A stretch of DNA of 64,000 nucleotides from CAXPZW01 sp964221845 (GCA_964221845.1 CAXPZW010000036.1:14687-78686), one strand, 5' to 3'; shown: positions 34,301 to 42,852, numbered from the stretch's first letter. Program-made: numbers and translations. Notes: generated from the letters alone by a model not told the origin.

Positions 34301-34786
34301 AGGGTGAAAATCCACGGTCTGGCCGCGGAAGTCGCGGTAGACAAACGGGGTGCGGAGTTCGGCCACCTTCTTGGGGAAGAACGCATCGGCGCTGTATGCA
34401 CCGCCAAACTCGTAAGGCACAGTGGTCGGGTCGACGTTGCGGTAGAGGTTCCCTTTGCTGGGCGCCACGTTCACGTCGGTCAATTCGTAGTACTCAGCAT
34501 CGAGCACCTCCACCCAAGTGGCGGCTTGGTCATTGATGATGATGGTGCTGGTGAAGCCGTCCACGTCTGGCTCCCCGGCAATCAAGTGGCGATGGCCTTC
34601 GGCCAGGCGCACCAGTTGGGTGGTTTCGCCGTTGACCTCCACATTGTGGAACTCAAGGTCTGTGTCGGACAAGTGGAGTTTGAGGGTCGTTCCGGTGGCA
34701 TCGGAATCCAAGACCGTTACGTGTTGAGCTGACAGGAAGCCAACGCAGCACACCAAGGCAAAAAGCGCTAGGAGACGTACTTGCAT
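31373..34786 (-). CDS. gingipain-like C25 cysteine peptidase, T9SS substrate
   Basis: A 1137-residue secreted protein. A signal peptide (to FLSAQ) and a propeptide (about 22-215) precede the C25 caspase-like domain (about 225-600). The catalytic His is in INYTGHGYHNG, and the catalytic Cys in IAVACCVGDFD. Beta-sandwich modules follow (600-900), then a carbohydrate- or domain-like region with WVDDIILPP. A T9SS type A sorting domain begins LYPNPARDEV and ends LRLIVE. Gingipain relatives are extracellular proteases; specificity cannot be read here. It lies 21 bases behind another T9SS-domain gene, probably the same transcript. Confidence 0.92.
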   Translation of the reverse strand: MQVRLLALFALVCCVGFLSAQHVTVLDSDATGTTLKLHLSDTDLEFHNVEVNGETTQLVRLAEGHRHLIAGEPDVDGFTSTIIINDQAATWVEVLDAEYYELTDVNVAPSKGNLYRNVDPTTVPYEFGGAYSADAFFPKKVAELRTPFVYRDFRGQTVDFHPVQYNAVTGVLRVYTSVEVRVHNDFDQIGENNFTPKVRTTRLHDDLYGRHFANYGQYRYDVVDELGGILVIAHDQYMETIQPWVDWKIQKGHHVWVTDIADIGNTIENIQAHIDEMYAEHDITYVQLVGDEDQVTTELVINGGGPGFCDNCYGMLEGNDHMPEVMIARFLVHNNDELVPVIAKSIAYERTPDTEEVWASTGINIGSNEGTGIGDDDEADWQHNNNLKQVMLDFTYTDVWEMYESSHGGDSPTPGDETADQSGNPNSSDVTDIINTGASLINYTGHGYHNGFSTSGFDGEDALALTNTKSWPYWIAVACCVGDFDENDGTGDCFGEKWLKATYLGEPAGGIGGSFSSVLQSWAPPMEGQDEMVNLIAEIGQQDIRQTFGGIHFHGSMSMVEAYGGGGEEMMDTWCVFGDGSAVMRTTTPVNLAVVHDPTTFIGVEDITIEANLEDALISLTLDGEIIGTGLIVGGEVTITLTEPITDVVDITVTGTAFNALPYEGIITVLPLDGPWITDDAVAIDDTAGNGNDLADYAEDVLLDISLENVGIENAYGVEATLTTEDALVVITDDYHNYGDINASNMVDAIGGYAFSVVDGVEDQHIVSFDMNVTDTDGNTWTPGFNVTLNAPEVDAAEALDVVDATGNGNGRLDNSETADLMITNLNEGHAATVAATGELTTTSPYVTINNPSVDLGVLAELGGDAMAAFSVTVADDAPDGEVVEFVYTLTAGAYTATRTYTEVLNLIIEDWETGTDELFSWAYDGDADWFITGSEVYEGAYAMQSGDINDNNSTTLQITIDVTTAGPVEFARKTSTEGNYDFLYFRIDGAMMENWSGENDWQEFSYNLSTGTHTLEWTYEKDFIVSSGADACWVDDIILPPHNSVVSVVETTTTNEVVLYPNPARDEVTLEWNGHNGGLGTVEVRNAVGQLVLNTTENFNAGQHRVELNVDSLTAGVYLVRVLQDGTQQTLRLIVE

Positions 34787-34807
34787 CTTATATCGGTTTA
34801 CAGGTTT

Positions 34808-35470
34808 CTAGTGTTGGATCAAGACAGGTTCGGTGTGCACGCCGTCTTCGCGGGTGCATTTGAGCGTGTACCAGCCCGCAGGCAATTGGGACACGTCCAC
34901 CTTCCAAGACACCGCAGGGTTGCCAGCGTCCAAAAGCAGTTGGCCTTGATTGTTGAAGAGTTGCCACTCCCCTGGCACAGGGCTGGAAGCGGTCAATGTG
35001 GTGTTGGCAGGATTGGGAAAGGCGGTGAACGCAGCGCGGTCCACCTCGGCCACCGATACCGGAGCCATGTTGAACCAGAAGGTGATACGTTGGTAGTTTT
35101 CAAAGTCGTCCACCTCGTACACCCAGAAGGTGACCGAGCCGGATCCTTCCACTTCATTGGCCCAAACGGTCAACTTCAAAAAGCCATCGGCCACAGTGGG
35201 GATGGGCTGCATCACACCCGAAGGTGGAATATCCTCGTAACAAAATCCGAAGTCGCATAAGGCAAAGGTCCACTCTGGGGGACAGGTGTTGTCGATGAAC
35301 TTCCAACCCAGGTGCAGGCTGTCGGTGGTAAGCTCATTGAGGACGTAGACGTTGTGGTCGGTAAACCCGACCAGCGGCACAGTGCCTTGGTAGTCAGTGG
35401 TTTCTACGCTGTATTGGGCTGATCCGGTCAAAAAAGCAACGGCACACAGCAGGGTCAAGAGGTGTTTCAT
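34808..35470 (-). CDS. small secreted protein with T9SS sorting domain
   Basis: A 220-residue protein: signal peptide (MKHLLTLLCAVAFLTGSAQ), an about 120-residue beta-rich domain with Cys pairs (CPPEW, CDFGFC), and a T9SS type A sorting domain from AFPNPANTTLT to TEPVLIQH. The passenger looks like the short immunoglobulin-like domains often seen in T9SS cargo; I cannot name a function. It is the first gene of an operon with the C25 peptidase 21 bases downstream, so it may be a cofactor, inhibitor or adhesin for that protease. Confidence 0.8.
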   Translation of the reverse strand: MKHLLTLLCAVAFLTGSAQYSVETTDYQGTVPLVGFTDHNVYVLNELTTDSLHLGWKFIDNTCPPEWTFALCDFGFCYEDIPPSGVMQPIPTVADGFLKLTVWANEVEGSGSVTFWVYEVDDFENYQRITFWFNMAPVSVAEVDRAAFTAFPNPANTTLTASSPVPGEWQLFNNQGQLLLDAGNPAVSWKVDVSQLPAGWYTLKCTREDGVHTEPVLIQH

Positions 35471-35678
35471 TCCACGATTGCAGGTGTGTGAATATCGCGA
35501 TTTCCCCGCCCAAGGTGGCGTTCTTGGTGCATGAATTACTCGTTAAGTTCGGAATGCTGAAGGTCTCAAAAGGGCGGCTTCATGCTTTTTCACAAGCGCT
35601 AACACCTGCCATACAAGCCTTTGCCTACTTTGCGTGCGCTGATATGTACAACACCTGAATCCAAAACCTCAAGACCCG

Positions 35679-38267
35679 ATGAAACGCATCCACTGGATGA
35701 GCGCACTACTCGTGGCGCTCCTCTTCGTTGGTTTCGCTCCAGAAGCCTCCGCACAGCGCGGCAAGAAGAAAAACAAGAAAGGCACCGAAGCCCCAGCTGA
35801 AAAAAAGAAGCCCAAAGGCGATGTCAAAGACATTGACGATGTGCTCAAAAGCTGCACTTCGTTCGAAGGCCTGCTCAACATTCACCAAGACACCCTCACC
35901 GGCAAGCTCTACCTGGAGGTGAACGCCGAAGACCTCGGCAAAGAGTTCATCTACTTCTCACACGTGGAGAATGGTGTGGTAGAAGCCGGCTTCTTCCGTG
36001 GCAGCTACCGTGGACAAAAGATCATTTCGTTTGACCGTTACTACGACAAGCTGCAGGTCAAGCAGATGAACACCAACTTCTACTTCGACGAAGAAATCGC
36101 CCTCAGCAAAGCCGCCGAGGCCAACATCAACGAGCCCCTGCTGCTCAGCGAAAAAATCTACGCGTCGGACGCCGACGAGACCCGCTACTTGATCGACGGT
36201 GGCAGCGTTTTCCTCAGCGAGAATTTCCAGATGGTAAAGCCTCCGAGCAACCCGCAGTTCCCATCGCTGCTCGGCCAACTCAGCAAGAGCAAGTCGCGCG
36301 TGGAGGCCATCAACAACTACCCTGAGAATTCAGAGGTGACCGTGACCTACGTATACAGCAACAAGAATCCGCGCCGCGGTGGCTCTGAAGCTGTGGGCGA
36401 TGTACGCAACATCTCCATCAAGTACCAACACAGCATCCTCTCGATGCCGGACGACGGCTACCAGCCGCGCCGCGACGATGGTCGTGTGGGCTACTTCATG
36501 ACCCAGGTGAACGACATGACTTCGTTCTCGGCCACCCCGTACCGCGACATGATTCACCGCTGGCGACTGGAGAAGAAAGACCCAGGCGCACCACTCAGCG
36601 ATCCTGTGGAGCCCATCACCTACTGGATTGAAAACACCACTCCAGAAGAATTCCGCCCCATCATCAAAGCGGGTGTAGAGCGCTGGAACGAAGCCTTTGC
36701 CAAAGCAGGCTTCACCAACGCGGTCGTGGTGAAAATTCAACCTGACGATGCCGATTGGGACGCCGGTGACATCCGCTACAATGTGCTGCGTTGGACCTCT
36801 TCGCCTCAACCTCCCTTCGGCGGTTACGGCCCAAGCTTCGTGAACCCTCGTACCGGTGAAATCTTGGGTGCTGATATCATGCTGGAATTTGCAGCAGTGT
36901 CCAACCGCCTGTTCAAGACTGAAGTATTCGGCCTGGCCGGCTACCAAAGTGAGGCGGAAATGGAAAACAACCAGTTTGCCAACGATCCGCACTTCTGCGC
37001 GGCTGGCGGTCACATGCAGCACTGCCTGCACTTTGGCCTGCACGCCATGCGTTCGATGAACATCGAAAAGGCAGCCCAAGAAGAGTTCACCCGCCAGAGC
37101 CTGTACCGCTTGGTGCTGCACGAGGTAGGTCACACGCTGGGTCTGAGCCACAACATGCGCGCCTCTACCCTGCAGTCGGTGGAAGACATCAAGAACCCCA
37201 AGAAGATCGCCGAAGAAGGCCTGTGCAACTCGGTGATGGAGTACCCCTCGATCAACTACGCGCTCAACCCTGAAGAGCAAACCCTCTACTACGATGACAA
37301 GCCCGGGTTCTACGACCACTGGGTGATCGAGTACGGCTACTCAGAGGGCCTGGAAGATCCGGCAGCTGAAGAAGCACGCATCTCTAAAATCCTCTCGCGC
37401 AGCAACGATCCCAAGTTGGTGTTTGGTAACGACGCCGACGACATGCGTTCAGCCGGCCGCGGCTTTGACCCAGACGTGAACATCTACGACCTTTCAAGCG
37501 ACCCGGTTGCTTACGGCGTGGAGCGCATTCAATTGGTGAACCAGCTGTTGCCTAAGATCAAGGAGACCTACACCATCGAAGGCCAGAGCTACCAAGAGCT
37601 GCTCAACGCCTACTACGTGCTTACCGGTGAGCACATCACCCAAGTGCGCATCATGACCCGCCAGATCGGCGGCGTGCACTACGACCGTTCGCAGCCTGAG
37701 CAAAACAGCGACACCCGTCCGTTTGAGCCGGTAAGCGAAGAGCGCCAAAAAGCGGCTATGGATGCACTCACCAAGTACGCTTTCGCACCTGACGCGTTTG
37801 ACGCTGCTGAGGGCATTTACAACTACTTGCTGCCACAGCGCCGCGGCTTTGATCACTTTGTACGCAGCCAAGATCCCAAGCTGCACAACCGTGTGATGGC
37901 TGCGCACGCAGAATGCCTGCGCCATTTGGTACACCCCAACGTGATCCAGCGTATTGTAGACAGCCAACTCTACGGCAACACGTATACCTTGGATGAGTAC
38001 ATGACCGACCTGACCAACGGCATCTTCAAAGCAGACTTGCGTACCGAGGTGAACTCGTTCCGCCAGAACCTGCAAGTGATGTACGTGAAGGGCCTCATTG
38101 GCGTAGACGGCGAAAAGTCGCGCCACTCGAACCAAGCCCGCGCGATGGCCAACTACGAGCTCAACCGCATTGAGAAAATGATGAAGAGCGCAGCGTCACC
38201 CAACACCATGACCAAGGCGCACCGCCAGTACCTGCTTCAACTGATTGATGAAGCGCGCGATGCGTAA
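35679..38267 (+). CDS. zinc metalloprotease of the DUF5117/DUF5118 family
   Basis: An 862-residue exported protein of the Bacteroidota DUF5118-DUF5117-peptidase type. A signal peptide (to ASAQR) is followed by a Lys-rich linker. DUF5118/5117 regions lie at about 45-400, and the metzincin zinc site HEVGHTLGLSH at about residue 480. A PSINYALNPE loop follows, where metzincins have the Met-turn region. The C-terminal helical domain extends to the end. It probably degrades peptides in the periplasm or at the surface. It has its own strong terminator; a TACTTTG sequence (one base short of consensus) lies 50 bases upstream. Confidence 0.88.
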   Translation: MKRIHWMSALLVALLFVGFAPEASAQRGKKKNKKGTEAPAEKKKPKGDVKDIDDVLKSCTSFEGLLNIHQDTLTGKLYLEVNAEDLGKEFIYFSHVENGVVEAGFFRGSYRGQKIISFDRYYDKLQVKQMNTNFYFDEEIALSKAAEANINEPLLLSEKIYASDADETRYLIDGGSVFLSENFQMVKPPSNPQFPSLLGQLSKSKSRVEAINNYPENSEVTVTYVYSNKNPRRGGSEAVGDVRNISIKYQHSILSMPDDGYQPRRDDGRVGYFMTQVNDMTSFSATPYRDMIHRWRLEKKDPGAPLSDPVEPITYWIENTTPEEFRPIIKAGVERWNEAFAKAGFTNAVVVKIQPDDADWDAGDIRYNVLRWTSSPQPPFGGYGPSFVNPRTGEILGADIMLEFAAVSNRLFKTEVFGLAGYQSEAEMENNQFANDPHFCAAGGHMQHCLHFGLHAMRSMNIEKAAQEEFTRQSLYRLVLHEVGHTLGLSHNMRASTLQSVEDIKNPKKIAEEGLCNSVMEYPSINYALNPEEQTLYYDDKPGFYDHWVIEYGYSEGLEDPAAEEARISKILSRSNDPKLVFGNDADDMRSAGRGFDPDVNIYDLSSDPVAYGVERIQLVNQLLPKIKETYTIEGQSYQELLNAYYVLTGEHITQVRIMTRQIGGVHYDRSQPEQNSDTRPFEPVSEERQKAAMDALTKYAFAPDAFDAAEGIYNYLLPQRRGFDHFVRSQDPKLHNRVMAAHAECLRHLVHPNVIQRIVDSQLYGNTYTLDEYMTDLTNGIFKADLRTEVNSFRQNLQVMYVKGLIGVDGEKSRHSNQARAMANYELNRIEKMMKSAASPNTMTKAHRQYLLQLIDEARDA

Positions 38268-38293
38268 GGGTTAAAACGATTTGTTTTGGAAAG

Positions 38294-38325
38294 GAGCCGG
38301 TGCGTTTGCATCGGCTCTTTTTTTT
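38294..38325 (+). terminator. intrinsic terminator of the DUF5117 protease gene
   Basis: Stem GAGCCG-G-TGC / GCA-T-CGGCTC with loop GTTT, followed by eight T. Confidence 0.92.
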
Positions 38326-38327
38326 GT

Positions 38328-38558
38328 GTCTCTGCGCGCAGGATCCCTCCCGTGGGCTGCCGGCCCTGCCGCCCCCGCCACCTCCTCACGTCCACCCGTT
38401 CTGGGCGACCGCACGCAAGCTCCCAATCCCAACACTCCCCTCCAAACCACCCCCCGTTTCACTTTGTGGATGGTCGGTTTCACTTGGTGAATTCCCTTGA
38501 CACGTCCGTGCTCCCAAGCTTGGCATCCAGTTTGCTTTCACTGATGTAAATTGCTCCC
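38328..38558 (+). other. C-rich intergenic stretch before the small exported protein
   Basis: 231 bases with a plus-strand C bias (several CCCC and CCACC runs). No convincing gene on either strand. A weak TAAATTGC box lies at about 38537, just before the next ATG. Confidence 0.5.
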
Positions 38559-39005
38559 ATGCGCACACTGCTTGTTTCTGTCCTCTTGCTCTTGTTTACC
38601 GCCCCAGCCTTCTCGCAAGGTGCGGACAAGGAGACCTTTGAGTGCAGTTGCGCGGGCACCTTGCAAATTACCGAGAAGAACCGCCGCGGCCAGGTACGCT
38701 ACCGCCAGCGCCAGTTCATGCTCAACGTGTGGCAAAACACCTTTGTGGCCAACAACAACTTGGTCAACGAAACCCACACCTTCAACCGCAGCGGATTTCT
38801 GTCGCGGGGCGGGCGCCTCAAGCTGATTGGATTGACCGCCGACATGCAGTATGTGTTGTATGAAAACGACGTGTATTTCCTCAAGGTCCCGCGGGCCACA
38901 GGCGGCTCGGTGTATTTCCGCCAGAAGCTGAACGGACCGGTGGCCACCCAAGACGTGCTCTCCAATTGGCAATTGTTGTGCGCCACCACGGTGAACGAAC
39001 CCTGA
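38559..39005 (+). CDS. small exported protein of unknown function
   Basis: A 148-residue protein with a signal peptide (MRTLLVSVLLLLFTAPAFS). The mature part is beta-rich and basic: a CSCAGTLQITEKNRRGQ start with two nearby Cys, FMLNVWQNTF, and a second half (LKLIGLTADMQYVLYENDVYFLKVP) reminiscent of small lipocalin-like or beta-sandwich folds. Another Cys lies near the C-terminus (LLCATT). I do not recognise the family. The next gene starts 31 bases downstream on the same strand, so the two may form an operon. Confidence 0.7.
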   Translation: MRTLLVSVLLLLFTAPAFSQGADKETFECSCAGTLQITEKNRRGQVRYRQRQFMLNVWQNTFVANNNLVNETHTFNRSGFLSRGGRLKLIGLTADMQYVLYENDVYFLKVPRATGGSVYFRQKLNGPVATQDVLSNWQLLCATTVNEP

Positions 39006-39036
39006 TTTGAAGCTGTTGCTTGGGTAAATTGGACCC

Positions 39037-39975
39037 ATGCGCGCAATCCTTCCCCTTCTTTTACTGACCGCCGGTTTAGCGGCCTGTTCTAGTCCCACCC
39101 CTTCCAATCATGCCGATCGATCCACCCCGGTAGAAACGGCTTCTTTTGCCCCTACCGATCCGGCACAAATCCGGAGCTATTGGTATGCGGGAGACGCCGA
39201 AATCACCTCCTACACCCTCACCCAAGCCCGCTACGGCGAACTGCGCCAAGGCGATGCGGTGATTGTGTTTGTGACCGAACCCTTCAGCAAGTCCAAGCAA
39301 GTCAAGCTCGACTACGGCGGCGGTGAGGATGAAGTCCAAGTCTTGAAGATGAACCAGACCCGCACCTTCAACACGGGGATTTACCCCTACTCGATGATGA
39401 CCTCTACGTTTTCGCCCATGGACGGCGGGCCGGCGTTGAAGGCCACCACCAGCAGCCAAGAGTGGTGCGGGCACACGTGGACCCAAATGAATTTGGAAGA
39501 AGGCCACCGCTACCGCTTTGAACAGCGGAGCTACTTTGAGTCCGAAGGAGATCAGAACGCCACCCTCACCTCAGGCATGTTGGAAGACGATTTGTGGTCT
39601 GAAGTGCGCTTGCTGCGCCCCGATCAACTTCCACCCGAAGTGGAAGTGAACCTGATCCCGAGTCTGCAATTCCTGCGCTTGCGCCACTTGCCCGTCCAAC
39701 CGTACAAGGCCACCATCACCACCAAATACGGCCGCGCAGGCGAAAGCATGTTGTTGGTGGAATACAAGGACATTGAGCGTTCGTTAGCCCTGTTCTTCAC
39801 CACTGAATTCCCGCATACCATCGAACGTTGGGAAGAAACCTACCGCTCAGGCTTTGGCCCCTCGGCAGAGGTGATGACCACCACTGGCGTACTCAACAAG
39901 CGCATCAAGGCCCCTTACTGGAACCTCAATCGCAATGCCGACGCCCACTACCGCACCGAGCTGGGCTTGGACTAA
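39037..39975 (+). CDS. lipoprotein of a Bacteroidota family often mislabelled 'Maf'
   Basis: A 312-residue lipoprotein: MRAILPLLLLTAGLAAC gives a clean lipobox with Cys17. The mature part begins with a Ser/Pro-rich tether. A globular domain follows with YWYAGDAEITSYTLTQARYGELRQGDAVIVFVTE, which matches my recollection of conserved lipoproteins carried by many flavobacteria and sometimes mis-annotated as septum inhibitor Maf. It has none of Maf's nucleotide-pyrophosphatase motifs. Function unknown. Its stop overlaps that of the convergent membrane-protein gene by 4 bases. Confidence 0.75.
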   Translation: MRAILPLLLLTAGLAACSSPTPSNHADRSTPVETASFAPTDPAQIRSYWYAGDAEITSYTLTQARYGELRQGDAVIVFVTEPFSKSKQVKLDYGGGEDEVQVLKMNQTRTFNTGIYPYSMMTSTFSPMDGGPALKATTSSQEWCGHTWTQMNLEEGHRYRFEQRSYFESEGDQNATLTSGMLEDDLWSEVRLLRPDQLPPEVEVNLIPSLQFLRLRHLPVQPYKATITTKYGRAGESMLLVEYKDIERSLALFFTTEFPHTIERWEETYRSGFGPSAEVMTTTGVLNKRIKAPYWNLNRNADAHYRTELGLD

Positions 39976-40577
39976 GGCCGGGTGAACTTACGGATCCAGA
40001 ACACGATCACCGGCACGCCAATGACCGGAGGAGCCACCCAGTTGAGTACCGGGGGCTGCAAGGTTTGATTGACCACCAAAAAGGCACTCAGCGCGGCAAT
40101 CCATGCGCCCACCATGCGTCCGATGTGTTGGCTCATGACGCTGCCTTTGTCGTGCCGGTAAAACCGGTAGTCCTGCACAACCAAGAATGCGGCAAGTGCT
40201 CCGAACATGGTCAAAAGTATTCCGGCGAGTCCATTGCCGTTTTGAAAGGCATCGATGGCCACTACTGCAAACCCAATTACCCCCAAAGCCATAATACTGG
40301 CGAGCAACTGGCCAAGCACTCTCGTTGCGGGAGACCTCAATACAAACAGCGCGTTGAATCCCGCCAGGGTCAAGTACAGGCTGAACACCGCAATCGCCAG
40401 TAGAAACGGGTTTCCACCGCTCAAGGCCAACCACAATCCTGCCCCGCTGCACAAGAGCATTGCGCCAAAAAACACGTCGCCCACCCGCTTGTGTGGCACG
40501 CTTCCCTTGCGCAGCACCAGGGCTAACAAGCCGGTCAGCAGGGCCACAGAACCGGTGATGATGTGGAGATAAAGCAT
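39972..40577 (-). CDS. DUF2306-like integral membrane protein
   Basis: A 201-residue protein with about six hydrophobic helices: HIITGSVALLTGLLALVLRKG at the start, then FGAMLLCSGAGLWLAL, and a HIGRMVGAWIAALSAFLVVN helix with a His that could ligate heme. The His-containing helix pattern resembles DUF2306 and DUF420-type heme-binding membrane proteins. I regard that as tentative. Function unknown. It is transcribed alone and is divergent from the lipoprotein gene at 40648. Confidence 0.65.
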   Translation of the reverse strand: MLYLHIITGSVALLTGLLALVLRKGSVPHKRVGDVFFGAMLLCSGAGLWLALSGGNPFLLAIAVFSLYLTLAGFNALFVLRSPATRVLGQLLASIMALGVIGFAVVAIDAFQNGNGLAGILLTMFGALAAFLVVQDYRFYRHDKGSVMSQHIGRMVGAWIAALSAFLVVNQTLQPPVLNWVAPPVIGVPVIVFWIRKFTRP

Positions 40578-40647
40578 GGACTCGAGGGGTGTTTGGCCAA
40601 GTATGGCACAGTTTTTCCGTTACATTTTGCAACTCAAACAAGATACC

Positions 40648-41196
40648 ATGAAATCGATGCGACTCCTCGTTTTGGCCTTCGGTGCCGCCCTGATGGTGGC
40701 CTGTGGCTCTTCAAGCCCTCTGGGTGATAAGGTGAAAGAACCGTTCTCGAGCAGCAAATACGAATCGACCAAGCGCTACTGGCGTGCGGTGGGCAAGGGC
40801 TCAAGCAAGGACGACAACATCGCCAAAAACAAAGCCGACCTTCAGGCCAAGAAAGAAATCGCCCAGCAGGTGCAAACCCGCATGAAGGTGGTCAGCGACC
40901 AATACTTCTCGGACACCGAGACCCTCAACTCCGAAGAAGTCAACGACAAATTCCAATCGCTGGCGCGCGAGGTGACCAACACCCAAATCGCCGACTTGCG
41001 CAAGATTGGAGAGGAGAAGTACTTCAACGGGGAAAACTACACGGTGTACATCGCCTATGAGATCCATAAGAAGCAAATGCTCCGGTTCATGAAGAAGAAG
41101 GCCAAGGCCGACTCTAAACTGGATGCAGCCATGCTCAAAACCATCGAAGACATCATCGATTCCGAGCTGGCTGAACTCGAAGAAGAAGACGAGTAA
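40648..41196 (+). CDS. LPP20-like lipoprotein
   Basis: A 182-residue lipoprotein: MKSMRLLVLAFGAALMVAC places lipid on Cys19. The mature part (YWRAVGKGSSKDDNIAKNKADLQAKKEIAQQV) has the pattern of LPP20-family proteins, where a residue string like 'A..A...Ar.eia..v' follows a short strand. A basic segment (MKKKAKADSKLD) and an acidic tail (LAELEEEDE) end it. Role unknown; such proteins sit on the periplasmic side of the outer membrane. I started at ATG 40648. It ends in a strong intrinsic terminator. Confidence 0.72.
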   Translation: MKSMRLLVLAFGAALMVACGSSSPLGDKVKEPFSSSKYESTKRYWRAVGKGSSKDDNIAKNKADLQAKKEIAQQVQTRMKVVSDQYFSDTETLNSEEVNDKFQSLAREVTNTQIADLRKIGEEKYFNGENYTVYIAYEIHKKQMLRFMKKKAKADSKLDAAMLKTIEDIIDSELAELEEEDE

Positions 41197-41216
41197 ACCC
41201 GCTCGCCCAACCGCAT

Positions 41217-41252
41217 AAAAAAATCCCGCCCTTCCAGGCGGGATTTTCTTTT
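41217..41252 (+). terminator. intrinsic terminator of the LPP20-like gene
   Basis: Stem AATCCCGCC / GGCGGGATT with a 6-base loop, then TTCTTTTC on the plus strand and an A-run upstream that would also work on the minus strand. Confidence 0.88.
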
Positions 41253-41369
41253 CTCCGTAATCCTCAGTGCCCTCTGCGGCAACTGAAGCTGTTCAATGTG
41301 TTTGGGCAGGGCATACTCCGCTCGGGAGAGGGCCAAAACTGCCTCTCCAAGGATCGCCTGTAGCGACCA

Positions 41370-41396
41370 TTCAAAGCACTTTGGTAGCGCTTTGAA
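41370..41396. repeat. inverted repeat between convergent genes
   Basis: TTCAAAGC and GCTTTGAA (8-base arms, 11-base loop) with no T-tract. It lies in the 225-base gap between the LPP20-like gene's terminator and the msrA stop. No gene is visible in that gap. Confidence 0.5.
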
Positions 41397-41477
41397 CGGT
41401 CTCAGGCCCGTAAAATCGTGGGGGTTGGGAGCCCGTTGTCAGCGCTTGGATATCTGACTGCTCCCAGGGGGCAGGGT

Positions 41478-42143
41478 TTAATTCCCCGCCTTGGCTTCTT
41501 CCTTGAGCTTGTCCTTGAACTGCTTGACGAACTTATCCACCTTGGGCGCCACCACCGCACGGCAGTAGGGCTGGTTGGAGTTGTCATTGAAGTAGTTCTG
41601 GTGGTAATCCTCAGCCGGGAAGAAGTTGTGGATGGCCTCCACTTCGGTCACAATCGGAGCGCTCCATGCGCCGCTTTCGTTGGCGGCCTGCAGAGACAGC
41701 TCTGCTACGCGTTTTTGCTCGTCGTTGTGGTAATAAATGCCGCTGCGGTATTGGGTGCCCACATCGTTGCCCTGACGGTTCGTTGTCGTAGGGTCATGGG
41801 TTTCCCAAAACACCTCGAGGATCTCAGCAAAGGTGATCACCTCGGGGTCAAAGAAAATGCGGGCCACCTCGGCGTGACCGGTGGTGCCGCTGCATACTTG
41901 CTTGTAGGTCGGGTTCAGCACGGGGCCTTGTGAGTAGCCGCTGATGACCTTTTCCACGCCCTCAAGGCGTTGGAAGACTGCTTCCACGCACCAGAAGCAT
42001 CCCGCTCCCAGGGTGGCTTGTTCCAAATGTTCCAATTCTGGTGGAGTTACGTAGGGTTGTGCCTGGGTTTCCGCGGTTTGGGTTTGCTGTCCGCAAGCGG
42101 CCAATGCCACGGCCAAGGCTGCAAAAAAGACGGTGAATTTCAT
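41478..42143 (-). CDS. msrA: peptide-methionine (S)-S-oxide reductase, exported lipoprotein form
   Basis: A 221-residue enzyme reducing methionine-S-sulfoxide in oxidised proteins. A lipoprotein signal (MKFTVFFAALAVALAAC, Cys17) places it in the envelope. The catalytic motif is GCFWC (near residue 49). The family segments SGYSQG, YKQVCSGTTGHAE, FWETHDPTT, and a HNFFPAEDYHQNYF end are all present. A Cys in YKQVC and one in PYCRA may act as resolving cysteines. Its start is ATG 42143; longer in-frame extensions upstream lack a signal peptide. It is monocistronic. Confidence 0.95.
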   Translation of the reverse strand: MKFTVFFAALAVALAACGQQTQTAETQAQPYVTPPELEHLEQATLGAGCFWCVEAVFQRLEGVEKVISGYSQGPVLNPTYKQVCSGTTGHAEVARIFFDPEVITFAEILEVFWETHDPTTTNRQGNDVGTQYRSGIYYHNDEQKRVAELSLQAANESGAWSAPIVTEVEAIHNFFPAEDYHQNYFNDNSNQPYCRAVVAPKVDKFVKQFKDKLKEEAKAGN

Positions 42144-42219
42144 ACGGGATGATCGTTTATCCAAAGGTGGACTGTCAACATCACAAAGCCGTACCAAAAA
42201 AGTTCAGTCTTTGGTGCAA

Positions 42220-42456
42220 TCAACTGTCCATGCCCGGCGGCTTCGGAGGCTTGACGGGCGTGCGGTACAGCATGTTGTAAATGAACACGATGATGGCCGC
42301 ACCAATGAACACGGTAAACGCCGACCAGAGGCCTTTGCGCAGCAAGTGTTCCACGTTGATTTCAATGACTTCCCAAATGGCCAGCAGGACCACTACGGTG
42401 ATGGCCAGCACCACCAGGCCCAGAAGCGAGGCCAGTATATTTCGCGATTTGAACAT
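42220..42456 (-). CDS. small two-helix membrane protein of unknown function
   Basis: A 78-residue protein with two hydrophobic helices (about 8-29 and 44-63). A short basic cytosolic N-terminus (MFKSRN) precedes them and a proline-rich tail (VKPPKPPG) follows. No family recognised. It is the last of four same-strand genes: the gap to the exported protein upstream is 12 bases. It probably works at the membrane with the GYF_2 protein of the same operon, but nothing in the sequence says how. Confidence 0.7.
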   Translation of the reverse strand: MFKSRNILASLLGLVVLAITVVVLLAIWEVIEINVEHLLRKGLWSAFTVFIGAAIIVFIYNMLYRTPVKPPKPPGMDS

Positions 42457-42468
42457 AGGCGTGATTTT

Positions 42469-42852
42469 TTACCAACGGAAACGCAAAAAGCCTGCCGACA
42501 GCGAGGCCGTTGGTTGATTGTCTGTAAAGAAGGTGATCATGTCGCGCGAGGCCACACCCACTTCGTACGAATCGTCGCCAAAGTGGAAGGTGACCCCTGC
42601 GGGGATTTTCGTGTTGTAGTTGCCGCCGGAAATGAAGCCCATGTTGAGCGACATCCAACGCACCGGACGCACATCCCCGCCTACCGCGAGCACTGCGCGG
42701 TCGATGTTGGTGAGGGTGATTCCAAGGGCTCTATAATCGGCGGCGAAGCGCGCAGCTAAATACTTTCCGGCCAAGGTAAAGGCCGAACATTCGGCTCGCG
42801 GCAAGACCCAAACGGGCGCCAGCAGCAGGAAGGCAAGTGCAATGCGTTTCAT
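42469..42852 (-). CDS. small exported protein of unknown function
   Basis: A 127-residue protein with a signal peptide (MKRIALAFLLLAPVWVLP). A beta-rich body follows (GITLTNIDRAVLAVGGDVRPVRWMSLNMGFISG, then VTFHFGDDSYEVGVASRDM) that reads like a small beta-barrel or porin-like fragment ending in an aromatic residue (FLRFRW). Its ATG overlaps the stop of the GYF_2 gene (ATGA), so translation is probably coupled. No family recognised; an outer-membrane barrel of about 8 strands is possible. Confidence 0.7.
   Translation of the reverse strand: MKRIALAFLLLAPVWVLPRAECSAFTLAGKYLAARFAADYRALGITLTNIDRAVLAVGGDVRPVRWMSLNMGFISGGNYNTKIPAGVTFHFGDDSYEVGVASRDMITFFTDNQPTASLSAGFLRFRW

Noticed and set aside
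33566..34732. 388-residue open frame opposite the C25 peptidase
   Set aside because: Val/His-rich shadow frame with no start context and no domain.
38271..38483. 70-residue minus-strand frame over the protease terminator
   Set aside because: It contains the terminator hairpin and is Arg/Pro/Gly low-complexity.
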